DNA from: JBBAEA01 sp041656175
GTDB taxonomy: Bacteria > Myxococcota_A > Bradymonadia > UBA4248
NCBI GenBank assembly: GCA_041656175.1
Contig: JBBAEA010000064.1
Location: 1 to 19,343, forward strand
Direction of reading: 5' to 3'
DNA length: 19,343 bases
Within the stretch, counting starts at the first letter, position 1. Every line of letters begins with the position of its first letter. Under the pieces are notes generated by a model. That model ran no database searches, was not told the origin of the DNA, and saw nothing but the letters and a program-made list of their open reading frames with translations. Shown piece by piece: positions 1 to 7,390 of this stretch. The position numbers were made by a program, and so were the translations under genes.

Positions 1-100
1 TGTGGCTTTCTTTTTCTTCTTCTCTTCTTCTTTCTTTTCTTCTTCTGTGGGGCTCCGCCCCACGCCCCGCCAAGGGGTTTGCACCCCTTGGAACCCCTTC
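1..100 (+). repeat. 100-bp direct repeat, copy 1
   Basis: Identical base for base to 145-244 and possibly longer, since it begins at the window edge. It consists of a homopyrimidine tract (6-46), with a mirror-symmetric centre built on CTTCTTCTCTTCTTC, followed by double-hairpin module 1 (46-99). Identity ends at 100/244; the next base differs. Confidence 0.9.
46..99. repeat. Double-hairpin GC-rich module, copy 1
   Basis: This module contains two adjacent perfect inverted repeats. The first is GTGGGGC-TCC-GCCCCAC (7-bp stem, 3-nt loop). The second has a 9-bp stem CCAAGGGGT / ACCCCTTGG around a TTGC loop. The same 54-bp sequence recurs at 190-243 and 245-298. No U-run follows on either strand, so it is not a standard intrinsic terminator. 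A REP-like or mRNA 3'-end-stabilising role is possible but unproven. Confidence 0.8.
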
Positions 101-144
101 CTGCTTATGTCTTACTTTCTTTTACGAGCAGCCTTTTATTATTT

Positions 145-244
145 TGTGGCTTTCTTTTTCTTCTTCTCTTCTTCTTTCTTTTCTTCTTCTGTGGGGCTCC
201 GCCCCACGCCCCGCCAAGGGGTTTGCACCCCTTGGAACCCCTTC
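145..244 (+). repeat. 100-bp direct repeat, copy 2
   Basis: Second exact copy of the unit at 1-100. Its hairpin module (190-243) is followed one base later by another full hairpin module (245-298) that lacks the polypyrimidine leader. The hairpin part can therefore multiply independently of the C/T tract. Confidence 0.9.
190..243. repeat. Double-hairpin GC-rich module, copy 2
   Basis: Exact copy of the module at 46-99, carried inside the second 100-bp direct repeat. Confidence 0.85.
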
Positions 245-298
245 TGTGGGGCTCCGCCCCACGCCCCGCCAAGGGGTTTGCACCCCTTGGAACCCCTT
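245..298. repeat. Double-hairpin GC-rich module, copy 3
   Basis: Third full copy, placed head-to-tail one base after copy 2 (55-bp period) and without the polypyrimidine leader. A degenerate half-module keeping only the second hairpin (GGGGGTTTGCACCCC core) follows at about 305-330, directly against the end of mtnA. Confidence 0.85.
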
Positions 299-335
299 AT
301 GTTTTGGGGGTTTGCACCCCTTGCAACCCCGTACT

Positions 336-1385
336 CTACACAAAATGATAAGGCGCTCTGTACACACCTTCCTCCGTGATAATACCCGTGATCAAAACCC
401 CAGGCGTTAAATCAAACGCTGGATGTCGTACCCCTACACCCTCTGGCGCAATTCTATGTGCAGCAATCATCGTTAACTCATCTCTCGAACGCTCCTCGAT
501 CGGTATTTCACTCATCGACGCCATCGAAGTATCAAAGCTCGACTTCGGCGCTGCAACGTAAAACGGAATACCGTGATGACGCGCCAACACCGACAAAGCG
601 TAACTACCGATCTTGTTCGCTACATCGCCATTACGCACAATGCGATCCGCACCAATAATAACAGCATCGACTTCACCGCGTTGCATAAAATAAGCCGCCA
701 TATTGTCCGCGATAAGACTCAGATTTATGCCATCTTGCATAAGTTCCCACGCCGTTAAACGCGCACCCTGTAAATACGGGCGCGTTTCATCGACCCAAAC
801 ATGCAAAGACCTCGATTTTTGCTTCATGCGCGCCGAAATACAGCGAATAACACCAAGCGCCGTACCCAAACCACCCGTCGCTAATGCCCCCGCATTGCAA
901 TGCGTCAAAATGTTTTTGACTTCACCAATAGCGTTGGCACCATGCTCCGCGATTTGCTCGTTCATAAGGACGTCCTCTTCCCAAATTCGCATAGCCTCGT
1001 TGTAGGCCAGCGATTCAAGATCCGCGCCTGTGCTCGATAACAAAACACGCTTCATCCGATCTAAGGCCCAAAATAAATTCACTGCCGTCGGACGAGTTGA
1101 AGCCAAACGCTCATAGCTCGAATTTAATTGTTCTGCAATTGAACGCGTCGCTTCAAGCTCGCGTACAGCATACAGCATCCCAAAAGCAGCGACAATGCCA
1201 ATCGCCGGGGCTCCGCGTACTTGCATCGTTTCGATGGCACGAGCCACGTCTTCGACACTATGGAGGTCAATGGTTTGTAGCGTGTTGGGAAGCTTTAGTT
1301 GGTCAATAATTCGTAGAAATCCAGCTTTCGGCGAAACTTTATCAGAAATCCACTCGAATGCACGAACCTTAGAAATGCATCGCAA
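336..1385 (-). CDS. mtnA: S-methyl-5-thioribose-1-phosphate isomerase
   Basis: A 349-residue member of the MtnA/eIF2B-alpha-like family. MtnA converts 5-methylthioribose-1-phosphate to methylthioribulose-1-phosphate in the cytoplasmic methionine salvage pathway. The family marks are clear: VRGAPAIG (56-63), THCNAGALATGGLGTALGVI with the expected catalytic Cys163, VDETRPYLQGARLTAWEL (198-215), IIGADRI with the catalytic Asp247, and HPAFDLTP near the C-terminus. The start is TTG: a GAGGA ribosome-binding sequence lies 6 nt upstream (1392-1396), and no in-frame ATG precedes the conserved region. It follows the DUF4476 gene behind a terminator, so it probably has its own promoter. No other salvage genes are in the window. 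Related sugar-phosphate isomerases share the fold, but the motifs favour MtnA. Confidence 0.95.
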   Translation of the reverse strand: MRCISKVRAFEWISDKVSPKAGFLRIIDQLKLPNTLQTIDLHSVEDVARAIETMQVRGAPAIGIVAAFGMLYAVRELEATRSIAEQLNSSYERLASTRPTAVNLFWALDRMKRVLLSSTGADLESLAYNEAMRIWEEDVLMNEQIAEHGANAIGEVKNILTHCNAGALATGGLGTALGVIRCISARMKQKSRSLHVWVDETRPYLQGARLTAWELMQDGINLSLIADNMAAYFMQRGEVDAVIIGADRIVRNGDVANKIGSYALSVLARHHGIPFYVAAPKSSFDTSMASMSEIPIEERSRDELTMIAAHRIAPEGVGVRHPAFDLTPGVLITGIITEEGVYRAPYHFV

Positions 1386-1400
1386 GATTTGTCCTCATAG

Positions 1401-1427
1401 AAAAAAGGGGGCTAAATTCTAGCCCCC
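1401..1427 (-). terminator. Intrinsic terminator of the DUF4476 gene
   Basis: On the minus strand an 8-bp perfect stem (GGGGGCTA / TAGCCCCC, loop of 5) is followed by six T residues. It lies 22 bp after the stop codon of the DUF4476 gene and ends 15 bp before the mtnA start codon. Confidence 0.85.
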
Positions 1428-1444
1428 GGAGTGTAGGGATTTAA
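1416..1444 (-). promoter_or_regulatory. Possible mtnA promoter overlapping a terminator
   Basis: On the minus strand TTAAAT (1439-1444) is followed after 17 bp by TAGAAT (1416-1421; five of six match TATAAT). The -10 box lies in the loop and second arm of the terminator hairpin. Transcripts starting about 7 nt further on would lack the hairpin and run straight into the mtnA ribosome-binding site. The -35 match is weak (3/6). Confidence 0.3.
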
Positions 1445-1449
1445 CCGCT

Positions 1450-2688
1450 CTAATAAGCGGCTGGTTGTAGAGAGGAAATGCCGTTTTGGATGGCTTTTTT
1501 GTCGCTATCGAAACTTAAGACGCTGTATACTTTGTACCAGTTCTTAGCATCAATAACGCGGGGGTAGAGCATGATGGCAGTGTTCACTTTGCCTTTTGAT
1601 GAGCTGAAGATTTTCATCAGATCAACGACTTGGTCTACCCTAAAATAAATGCTTTGTGACGCATTTTCGAGCAAGATTTGCCTAGAACTATCAAAGTTTT
1701 CTCTACTAACCGCTCGGTGTAGATCTTTAAAATCTGACTTACTTAAAATGGGGTAGTAGCCGCTGCTTGGGTAGGCTGGCTGCAGCTTAGAAATTCCATT
1801 GCGTATGCTTTGCTTCGTGCTATCAAAGGTGAACAGCCCATAAACCTTGTACCAGTTACCTGGATCGATGGTTCGCGGATATAGTTTAATCGCCGTCTTT
1901 ACCTTGGCTTCCTCGAATGTGAATGACTTGAGTATCTCGACAACCTGCGAAACGGAGAAGTATGAGTACTCGGCTGCTGAATTAACAATAATTAACTTTG
2001 AATCGTCGAAAGATTCTCGCTTAATACTTTGTAACAACGAGTTAAATTCGTTCTCATCCATCCGTGGGTAGTAGTAGTAGGGGTTATCGGGTTGGGGATT
2101 GTAGTAACCTGGGTTTGGTTGCGGGTTATAACCTGGGTTCGGTTGCGGGTTATAACCTGGGTTTGGTTGCGGGTTATAATCTGGGGATGGTTGTATATAA
2201 ACATCTGAGTCGGGTTGTGGGTTATAATAAGGTTTGATGTTGAGCATTGCCTGAGCTCGTTGTACATCGTTGTTGAGCTCGCTCAAGGATGAGTAGAACT
2301 TGCGGTACTCCTCTTTGGATAGGTTCTTTGCATTGTTGCAAGCTGTGATCATGCGATTGGTGGATGAAAGCACGCGCGTGAGTGCGTCGTACATTTTTTG
2401 ATCATCGGTTTGGTAAAAGAGTTTGCCCGAACTTTGTACTAGCCTAAAGAGCGAGAACGCTGCATTGATGTCTTTAACAAGTTTGTCATACTCATCATAA
2501 AGTTTGTTGCGTTGTTTTTGGTCAGCAGCGCTTTTGCCAATCATACGATCATAGCTGTTAGCAGAATCTGCAATACGACCGATGATGGCATCAGTGGCAT
2601 TTTTTTCGAGATATACATTCTTAGCTTGTGCAACGAAGGGAAAGGCGAATAAAATAATAAGAACTAAAATAAACTGTCGCGTTTTCAT
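1450..2688 (-). CDS. Exported protein with two DUF4476 domains and a Pro/Asn/Tyr linker
   Basis: A 412-residue secreted protein of unknown function. Residues 1-22 form a clear Sec signal peptide (MKTRQF, hydrophobic core, AQA cleavage site). A mostly helical region (about 25-150) follows. Then comes a repetitive linker (about 154-207) of YNPQPNPG octapeptides encoded by tandem 24-bp repeats. Two copies of a domain I recognise as DUF4476 sit at about 212-300 and 314-406. Both carry the pattern FDxSxxI...YFxVxQVVxxxKxF...KVxTAIxLYPRxID...NWYKVYxxxxFDS. DUF4476 is common in exported bacterial proteins and has no established function. The ATG at 2688 has GGAG 6 nt upstream (2695-2698); a TTG 21 nt earlier lacks such a site and would spoil the signal peptide. 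It is followed by its own terminator. Confidence 0.88.
   Translation of the reverse strand: MKTRQFILVLIILFAFPFVAQAKNVYLEKNATDAIIGRIADSANSYDRMIGKSAADQKQRNKLYDEYDKLVKDINAAFSLFRLVQSSGKLFYQTDDQKMYDALTRVLSSTNRMITACNNAKNLSKEEYRKFYSSLSELNNDVQRAQAMLNIKPYYNPQPDSDVYIQPSPDYNPQPNPGYNPQPNPGYNPQPNPGYYNPQPDNPYYYYPRMDENEFNSLLQSIKRESFDDSKLIIVNSAAEYSYFSVSQVVEILKSFTFEEAKVKTAIKLYPRTIDPGNWYKVYGLFTFDSTKQSIRNGISKLQPAYPSSGYYPILSKSDFKDLHRAVSRENFDSSRQILLENASQSIYFRVDQVVDLMKIFSSSKGKVNTAIMLYPRVIDAKNWYKVYSVLSFDSDKKAIQNGISSLQPAAY
2105..2176 (-). repeat. Tandem 24-bp repeat coding the YNPQPNPG linker
   Basis: Three head-to-tail 24-bp units (2105-2128, 2129-2152, 2153-2176) differ only at a C/T position. Each encodes one in-frame octapeptide of the linker before the DUF4476 domains. 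Partial, more diverged units flank both sides. Unit gain or loss would keep the frame and change only linker length. Confidence 0.8.
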
Positions 2689-2750
2689 TTTTAACTCCAA
2701 AAAAAACAAGATTCACCGAAAAAAGTACCAAAACACCAACAAGGCACCCA

Positions 2751-2780
2751 ATAATATTCAATACGGAACAGAACTACGAA
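2751..2780 (-). promoter_or_regulatory. Possible promoter of the DUF4476 gene
   Basis: TTCGTA (2775-2780) and TATTAT (2751-2756; five of six match TATAAT) are separated by 18 bp on the minus strand, about 60 bp before the start codon. The -35 match is weak. A 7-bp inverted repeat, CGGAACA/TGTTCCG, spans the same stretch and the stop codon of the preceding gene. Confidence 0.3.
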
Positions 2781-2784
2781 TATT

Positions 2785-3648
2785 CTATTTTATATGTTCC
2801 GATTCTAGCTTTTCATCTAATGCTAAAGTGTCGGCAATCATTTGGTAACTTTCATCCAAGAGCAAGTTGTAGAGCTCAAGCGATGGATCCTCGCTTAGAG
2901 CTTCTAGATGCAGATTAATCGTTTCGTGATCCCCACGTTTAGCGGGTCCCGTTAGTGCTGCACCAAGACTAGTTTGCGCTAAGTTATGGGAAGCGCGAAG
3001 GAAGAGCGATTTTGCCGCCGCGTAGGCGTCCTTTTTTTCGAAAGCGCAAGCCTGAAATAGGCGAGCTGCTACGTTGACGAGTGCAAGCGGATAGTTTGAA
3101 GCGAAAACGGCGGCCGCGTGATACTTTGCCTTATCCTGTGGCATCATCGCTACGAGTTTCCCTTCAAGACGCTGCACGAATTTTCGCATAAGAATGAGCG
3201 CGGCTTCATCACCTTCAACAGCGTAATAAAGCCCTTTAAAATGGTCGAGGTTTTCGCTGTCGCTGCTGGCTTTAAGGGGACATGGAGCAAGCGGGTGTAG
3301 CGATGCACAGGCGTTCTCGCTCAAAGCCTCGCGCAGTACGTCGCTACCCAGCACCCCGCTTGTGTGAAAAACGATGCAGTCTTTGGAGAGCTTTCCCGCT
3401 AACGTCTTTGCGCAGGACGAAATGGCTTCGTCGTTCACACTCAAGCATATAGCGTCAAGCTCAAGTAAAGCAGCTTTGAGCTTGGCGTCGTTTGGGCTCT
3501 TAGCCCACAAGCAAGCAAAGGCAGCCGCAAACTCAGTCGCGGCATCTGTGTCGATGTCTATGCACAAGTCTATGCTATCGCCAAAGTGGCGCCCTAATTT
3601 TGCTAACGACCAGCCCATGCGGCCAGCTCCCATAATTCCCAAGCGCAT
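2785..3648 (-). CDS. Rossmann-fold / DUF2520 domain protein
   Basis: A 287-residue cytoplasmic protein with an N-terminal NAD(P)-binding Rossmann fold (GIMGAGRMGWSLA, residues 4-16) and a C-terminal helical DUF2520 domain. Landmarks are HTSGVLGSDVL (about 94-104), HPLAPCPL, ASNYPLALVNVAARL and LTGPAKRGDHETINLHLEAL. This matches the dehydrogenase-like family annotated as Rossmann-like/DUF2520, often seen near coenzyme A biosynthesis genes, whose reaction I cannot name. The ATG lies 9 nt after the pckG stop codon, whose TAG forms part of the TAGGAA ribosome-binding region. The two genes are therefore almost certainly co-transcribed and translationally linked. No pantothenate genes are in the window. 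Confidence 0.85.
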   Translation of the reverse strand: MRLGIMGAGRMGWSLAKLGRHFGDSIDLCIDIDTDAATEFAAAFACLWAKSPNDAKLKAALLELDAICLSVNDEAISSCAKTLAGKLSKDCIVFHTSGVLGSDVLREALSENACASLHPLAPCPLKASSDSENLDHFKGLYYAVEGDEAALILMRKFVQRLEGKLVAMMPQDKAKYHAAAVFASNYPLALVNVAARLFQACAFEKKDAYAAAKSLFLRASHNLAQTSLGAALTGPAKRGDHETINLHLEALSEDPSLELYNLLLDESYQMIADTLALDEKLESEHIK

Positions 3649-3657
3649 GCAGTATTC

Positions 3658-5448
3658 CTATGTTAAACGCGAAAGTTGTGCATTGAGTTCATCGCGAAAA
3701 GCCTTGGGCATCGCTATGTCGGCAAAGGCCTTTTGCATACGCTGCCACTTTTGAAGATACTTATCGCTACGAATTTTAAACTGTGTTTCGTAGTCTTTTA
3801 GCGAATAATCTTTGTTTAAATGCTCCAGAAATAGTTTTTTGAGATCCTCGTGCTTAGGGATAAAGCCAACGCTCGTTTCGATAGCATCGTAGTCGCCATG
3901 AACCCGTCCCTCTGCCCACAGAATCCAGATTTTTTTATCGAGCTTGTGATTGGTGAATTTCCCTGCCTCGTTTTTGAGGAAATAATTCGTTACAAAAACC
4001 TTGGGTATTTGATGGAGATCCTTTGCAAAGTCGAGATGATTTTGAACGTACTTCGCTAGGGGGAGCGTGATAAAGTCAAGGTTTGCGAAGGGGTTGTGCA
4101 CTCTAACGCCCTCTTTTCCCAAAGTAGCGGCTGTTGTTTCACTTTCGACGCAAGCGCCAAGTAGCACGCCGTGTTCCCACGAAAAAGCTTCAAGTACGGG
4201 AACGCTCGTGTCCGAGTCGCGACCGCCGTAAACGATGGCGCTTAGCGGCACGCCCTCGGGGCTGTGGAGCATGGGATCGGTGTTGGGGAGCGACTCCATA
4301 CCAACGGTGTAGCGCGCGTTTTTGTGCGAGACGGGGATGGGCTTAGCGTTGGCATCAAGATCGCCTGGTTTCCAATAACCAGTGTAGTGTAGGCCGCCTT
4401 CCGCAGGTGGCTCTACTTGGGAACCTAGCCAGTAGGGTACCTTGTCTTTTGAGATCAGTACGTTGGAGAAAATAATCTCCCCCTCCGACGTTAGCGCCTT
4501 AAAAATAGCGGGATCATCCTCGGCGTTGACGTTCTCAATGATGCCGAAAACACCCTTTTCCACGTTTACCGCGTAGATAACGCCGTCACGCTTTTTGGCG
4601 TAAATGATGTCGTCGCCAACCATATTTTGCCCCGGAATCATCGCGGTTGAGGTCTTGCCGCAAGCTGATGGGAAGGCGCCTGCAAAATAGCTTTTGCGCG
4701 CGTTGGGTCCGTTAACGCCGAGTAAAAACATGTGCTCCGCTAACCAACCCGCTTTATGCGCACGCGCGATGGCTAGACGAAAAGCTAGCTTCTTGAGCCC
4801 CACAGAGTTGCCCGCATATTGGTTGTTAATCGTAAACACCGACTCCTCATCAAGATCAATATAGATTCGCCGCTTGTCGATGTTTTTGACCACGCCATTC
4901 TCTAGCTCGCCGGCACTGTGTACAAAAAAGAAAAAATCTTCGGGGCTCGAAGAGCGCTTAAACTCTTCGTAACCTCGTCGATACAGCAAATCCTCGGAGT
5001 GGGCGACGTAGGCTGAATCCGTTAGCTGCAGCGCCTTGATGGCGAACTCGGAATTCGTTGGTCCAAGGCAGAAAAATCGCACATACATCGTTTTGTCGCG
5101 CATAATATTGCGCATTAAATCTTTAATCTCGCTTATCCCTTCGCTTCTATCTAAGGTTTCGGTTTGAAAACCAAAATCGATGGGTTTTGAGAGCAGTATA
5201 CGCGTGTGCTCCTTATCGCGGGCTTGATCCTTTGGACCATCGAAGTGATACGTGTGCCCCTTCATCGCAAGTGGATGCTCCTCCCCCGATTCGATGGCAA
5301 TTTCGCGTATATGCCTAACTGCCTCAGGGCTATCATCGATTACGACAACTTTTGCGGGGGCGCAAAGCTGCACATACGCATCGACGAGCGCCTCAACGCG
5401 AGGATTATTCAAAGCTTTTAGCAAGGCAGCACTCTTTTCATCTATCAT
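3658..5448 (-). CDS. pckG: Phosphoenolpyruvate carboxykinase (GTP)
   Basis: A 596-residue GTP-dependent PEPCK, which interconverts oxaloacetate + GTP with phosphoenolpyruvate + CO2 + GDP at the branch point of gluconeogenesis and the TCA cycle. The P-loop/kinase-1 motif GAFPSACGKTSTAM (257-270) includes the reactive Cys263 and Lys265. GWLAEHM supplies the metal-ligand His239, and GDDII (278-282) the metal-binding Asp. IYGGRDSDT and EHGVLLGACVESETTAATLGKEG complete the active site. GIIENVNAEDDP replaces the FGVAPGTSxKTNPNAM region of animal and actinobacterial enzymes, resembling the archaeal-type GTP-PEPCK as I recall it. The ATG is preceded by GAGGTG (5453-5458). A 185-bp gap separates it from recO. 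The length is near full size. Confidence 0.95.
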   Translation of the reverse strand: MIDEKSAALLKALNNPRVEALVDAYVQLCAPAKVVVIDDSPEAVRHIREIAIESGEEHPLAMKGHTYHFDGPKDQARDKEHTRILLSKPIDFGFQTETLDRSEGISEIKDLMRNIMRDKTMYVRFFCLGPTNSEFAIKALQLTDSAYVAHSEDLLYRRGYEEFKRSSSPEDFFFFVHSAGELENGVVKNIDKRRIYIDLDEESVFTINNQYAGNSVGLKKLAFRLAIARAHKAGWLAEHMFLLGVNGPNARKSYFAGAFPSACGKTSTAMIPGQNMVGDDIIYAKKRDGVIYAVNVEKGVFGIIENVNAEDDPAIFKALTSEGEIIFSNVLISKDKVPYWLGSQVEPPAEGGLHYTGYWKPGDLDANAKPIPVSHKNARYTVGMESLPNTDPMLHSPEGVPLSAIVYGGRDSDTSVPVLEAFSWEHGVLLGACVESETTAATLGKEGVRVHNPFANLDFITLPLAKYVQNHLDFAKDLHQIPKVFVTNYFLKNEAGKFTNHKLDKKIWILWAEGRVHGDYDAIETSVGFIPKHEDLKKLFLEHLNKDYSLKDYETQFKIRSDKYLQKWQRMQKAFADIAMPKAFRDELNAQLSRLT

Positions 5449-5538
5449 TATTCACCTCAAAATCTCGAAAACTCGAAGTAGTAAGACCAAAACTTTCGCT
5501 CAAGCATAGTTATCCCAGTAGCGAAAAGCCCTCAGCTA

Positions 5539-5566
5539 TACATAGCAAAGACCCACTGTTTGTAAA
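5539..5566 (-). promoter_or_regulatory. Possible pckG promoter
   Basis: In the recO-pckG gap, TTTACA (5561-5566; five of six match TTGACA) is followed after 16 bp by TATGTA (5539-5544; weak -10). It would give a leader of about 85 nt. I see no riboswitch-like structure in the rest of the gap (5449-5633). Confidence 0.25.
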
Positions 5567-5633
5567 AGCAAGAAAAGCGCATACTTCTTCCCAAATACGT
5601 CAAAGTTGGCCAAAAATTATCAGTCACGCGTAG

Positions 5634-6395
5634 CTAGATCGCGTTAAAAAGATTCTCAAAAAAATCGCGTGCTTTAAAGTGGCGCCGATGGCAGTGGTTT
5701 AGCGCGTTATCATGAAGAATATCGCGCATTGCACAGATGCTTACTCGCAACGCGCTCTCGTTGGAGGATCTTGCGTTAGACAAAACTTGGGCTGGCGTCT
5801 GCGACAACAAACGCTGCATGGCTCTTGACGCGTAGGGGTATTCGCTTCGTACGCGCTCTGCGGCTGTGCACTGTTCACAAGAAAAACTATAGCCAGGCTT
5901 ATAAAATGCATGTTTTCCGAGTTTTTTGGAACAAAGATAGCAATATTCTAGGTTTGGCAGAATCTCGAGTGCGTTTTGCAATCTACATTCAAAATCCGTG
6001 AGCGCAAGCGCGATGAGCAGCGGGCGCTCTGTACGCTCCAAAATGGCATAAAAATCGCCGAGGATTTCCCCCAAACCATCGACCGCATGCTCATCGGGAA
6101 GCAGTGCATCTAATAACTCAAGTGCGCTGCTTGCGGCGGCGTAGCGCTCGATAAGTTCGCTGATTTTGGGGTGGCTATCCTCAATATATGCACTCCCTAG
6201 CTTATAAAATTCACCACCAGAGGCTTTTAGCTCAAAGTCGTAGCGCGTAAAGTATTGAATAGGAGAGGGGAACTTTGCGCTGCTTCGCTTATAGCGGTGC
6301 AAATAGACACTACACTTGCCGTGTTTGTCGTCATATAGCCTTGCAATGGCGTCGCCTTCTTTATACGGCGTTATGCGCAAAATATAGCCAGACAA
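5634..6395 (-). CDS. recO: DNA repair protein RecO
   Basis: A 253-residue RecO, which helps load RecA on SSB-coated single-stranded DNA in the RecF(O)R recombination-repair pathway. The N-terminal OB-fold signature is clear (YILRITPYKEGDAIARLYDDKHGK, from residue 4, then YKRSSAKFPSPIQYF). The C-terminal helical region has a four-cysteine zinc site, C152-x2-C155 and C173-x2-C176. The start is TTG at 6395. An in-frame TAA lies two codons upstream and the RecO homology begins within three residues, so the start is constrained, although no good ribosome-binding sequence precedes it. It follows the lipid-kinase-like gene by 77 bp. Confidence 0.9.
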   Translation of the reverse strand: MSGYILRITPYKEGDAIARLYDDKHGKCSVYLHRYKRSSAKFPSPIQYFTRYDFELKASGGEFYKLGSAYIEDSHPKISELIERYAAASSALELLDALLPDEHAVDGLGEILGDFYAILERTERPLLIALALTDFECRLQNALEILPNLEYCYLCSKKLGKHAFYKPGYSFSCEQCTAAERVRSEYPYASRAMQRLLSQTPAQVLSNARSSNESALRVSICAMRDILHDNALNHCHRRHFKARDFFENLFNAI

Positions 6396-6472
6396 TGTTT
6401 AACTTAAAATTTAATGAAAAGTTGCGCCAATATAAAAATAAAATTTCGATAATTAGAAAAAGATCGCATCTT

Positions 6473-7390
6473 CTACACAATCGCGGCTAAAAATTTGAAT
6501 TCTCGCTGTGAACTCGTTAGAAGCAGTTGTCGCCGCATCATGCTGGGGTAGCCTGGGACATGAATAGGAATATGGGGGCTAAACTCGATACGAACACGTT
6601 GGCATAGAAACTCTTCGCTTGGGATTTTGAGCGCGTGTAATGAAAATTGGAGGCTAGGGCGCATATTAAAATGAAGTTGGAACATATCGCTGGGGGTTGC
6701 ACCGCGCTGTTTTGTTTCTGCCTGCACGGTTGCCGGCGAGGCCATGAGCGAGAAAACTTGAGCTGAAAGTAGCACTTGTTCCTGTTCTATGCTTTCTAAA
6801 ATGAAGTGTTTTTTTGTTCTAAAGGCACGCGGCGCCTCGTTAATGCAAAGGCTAGCGTAGGAACTGGGCCAAGACTGCGCAAAAAGCGTACCAAGACGCG
6901 ACGCATTAAACGACAGCTTAATCTTATCCAAATTACTCAATGCTCTCCAGTGCACACCTGCACGAATATAGGGTGCCAAAGTTCCTTCAATTTCGAGGAA
7001 CTTCATGACTTTTACCTCATAACGTAATTGTTCCAGCATTCCCAAAAAATTACGCTGCACTCCTAGACCATATTTTTTAACAAAGCGCGTGGAATGTGTA
7101 AGAGGTACAAGAAGAATATTGAGTCGCCGCGAAGGATTAGGTTGCAGTTCGCGTAGGGTATTGATGAGCAAGCCTAAGCTGTCGTCGCAGCCACAGAGTA
7201 CAAGATTCTTATACTTCTCGGAGACAATACGCTTTAGGCCATCTTTAAAATCGGCACGCCCCACCACATACACGTGTTTAGCCACGAGCGCTTCAAAGAG
7301 CCCCGCCGCCTGGCAACCCGCGTACAAAGGCGCGTTCGCGTCAAGTAAATACGCGGTTCGCGCCGTTTCTATCTGTACAAAATCCGTCAT
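6473..7390 (-). CDS. Diacylglycerol-kinase-like protein with degenerate nucleotide motif
   Basis: A 305-residue protein. Its N-terminal part follows the layout of the diacylglycerol/sphingosine kinase catalytic fold, but the signature residues have changed. LVLCGCDDSLGLLIN (63-77) stands where the family has xGGDGTxxEVVN. LLVPLTHSTRFVKKYGLG (93-110) stands where it has IIPLGTGNDFARxLGI. The spacing and the surrounding hydrophobic strands fit, while the glycines, the GGDGT Thr and the GTGN loop are gone. The rest is not recognisable beyond possible beta strands. The ATG at 7390 shares its A with the dnaJ TGA stop (TGATG), indicating translational coupling; a TTG one codon earlier is less likely. 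An inactive lipid-kinase relative or a binding protein is possible. The family assignment is inference from motif layout. Confidence 0.6.
   Translation of the reverse strand: MTDFVQIETARTAYLLDANAPLYAGCQAAGLFEALVAKHVYVVGRADFKDGLKRIVSEKYKNLVLCGCDDSLGLLINTLRELQPNPSRRLNILLVPLTHSTRFVKKYGLGVQRNFLGMLEQLRYEVKVMKFLEIEGTLAPYIRAGVHWRALSNLDKIKLSFNASRLGTLFAQSWPSSYASLCINEAPRAFRTKKHFILESIEQEQVLLSAQVFSLMASPATVQAETKQRGATPSDMFQLHFNMRPSLQFSLHALKIPSEEFLCQRVRIEFSPHIPIHVPGYPSMMRRQLLLTSSQREFKFLAAIV

Larger units (their letters stand above)
1..335. repeat. Non-coding repeat block: duplicated polypyrimidine tract plus GC-rich hairpins
   Basis: This stretch holds no credible gene. It is built from an exact 100-bp direct repeat (1-100 and 145-244, offset 144), cut by the window edge on the left. 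Each copy has about 41 nt of pure C/T (6-46 and 150-190) followed by a 54-bp GC-rich double-hairpin module. A further module sits at 245-298 and a decayed one at about 305-330. The unique filler at 101-144 is AT-rich. The block starts right after the mtnA stop codon. Open frames here are low-complexity and arise from the repeats themselves. Confidence 0.85.

Noticed and set aside
2..410. Several open frames on both strands across the left repeat block
   Set aside because: They are low-complexity or repeat-derived, mutually overlapping, lack ribosome-binding sites and match no family.
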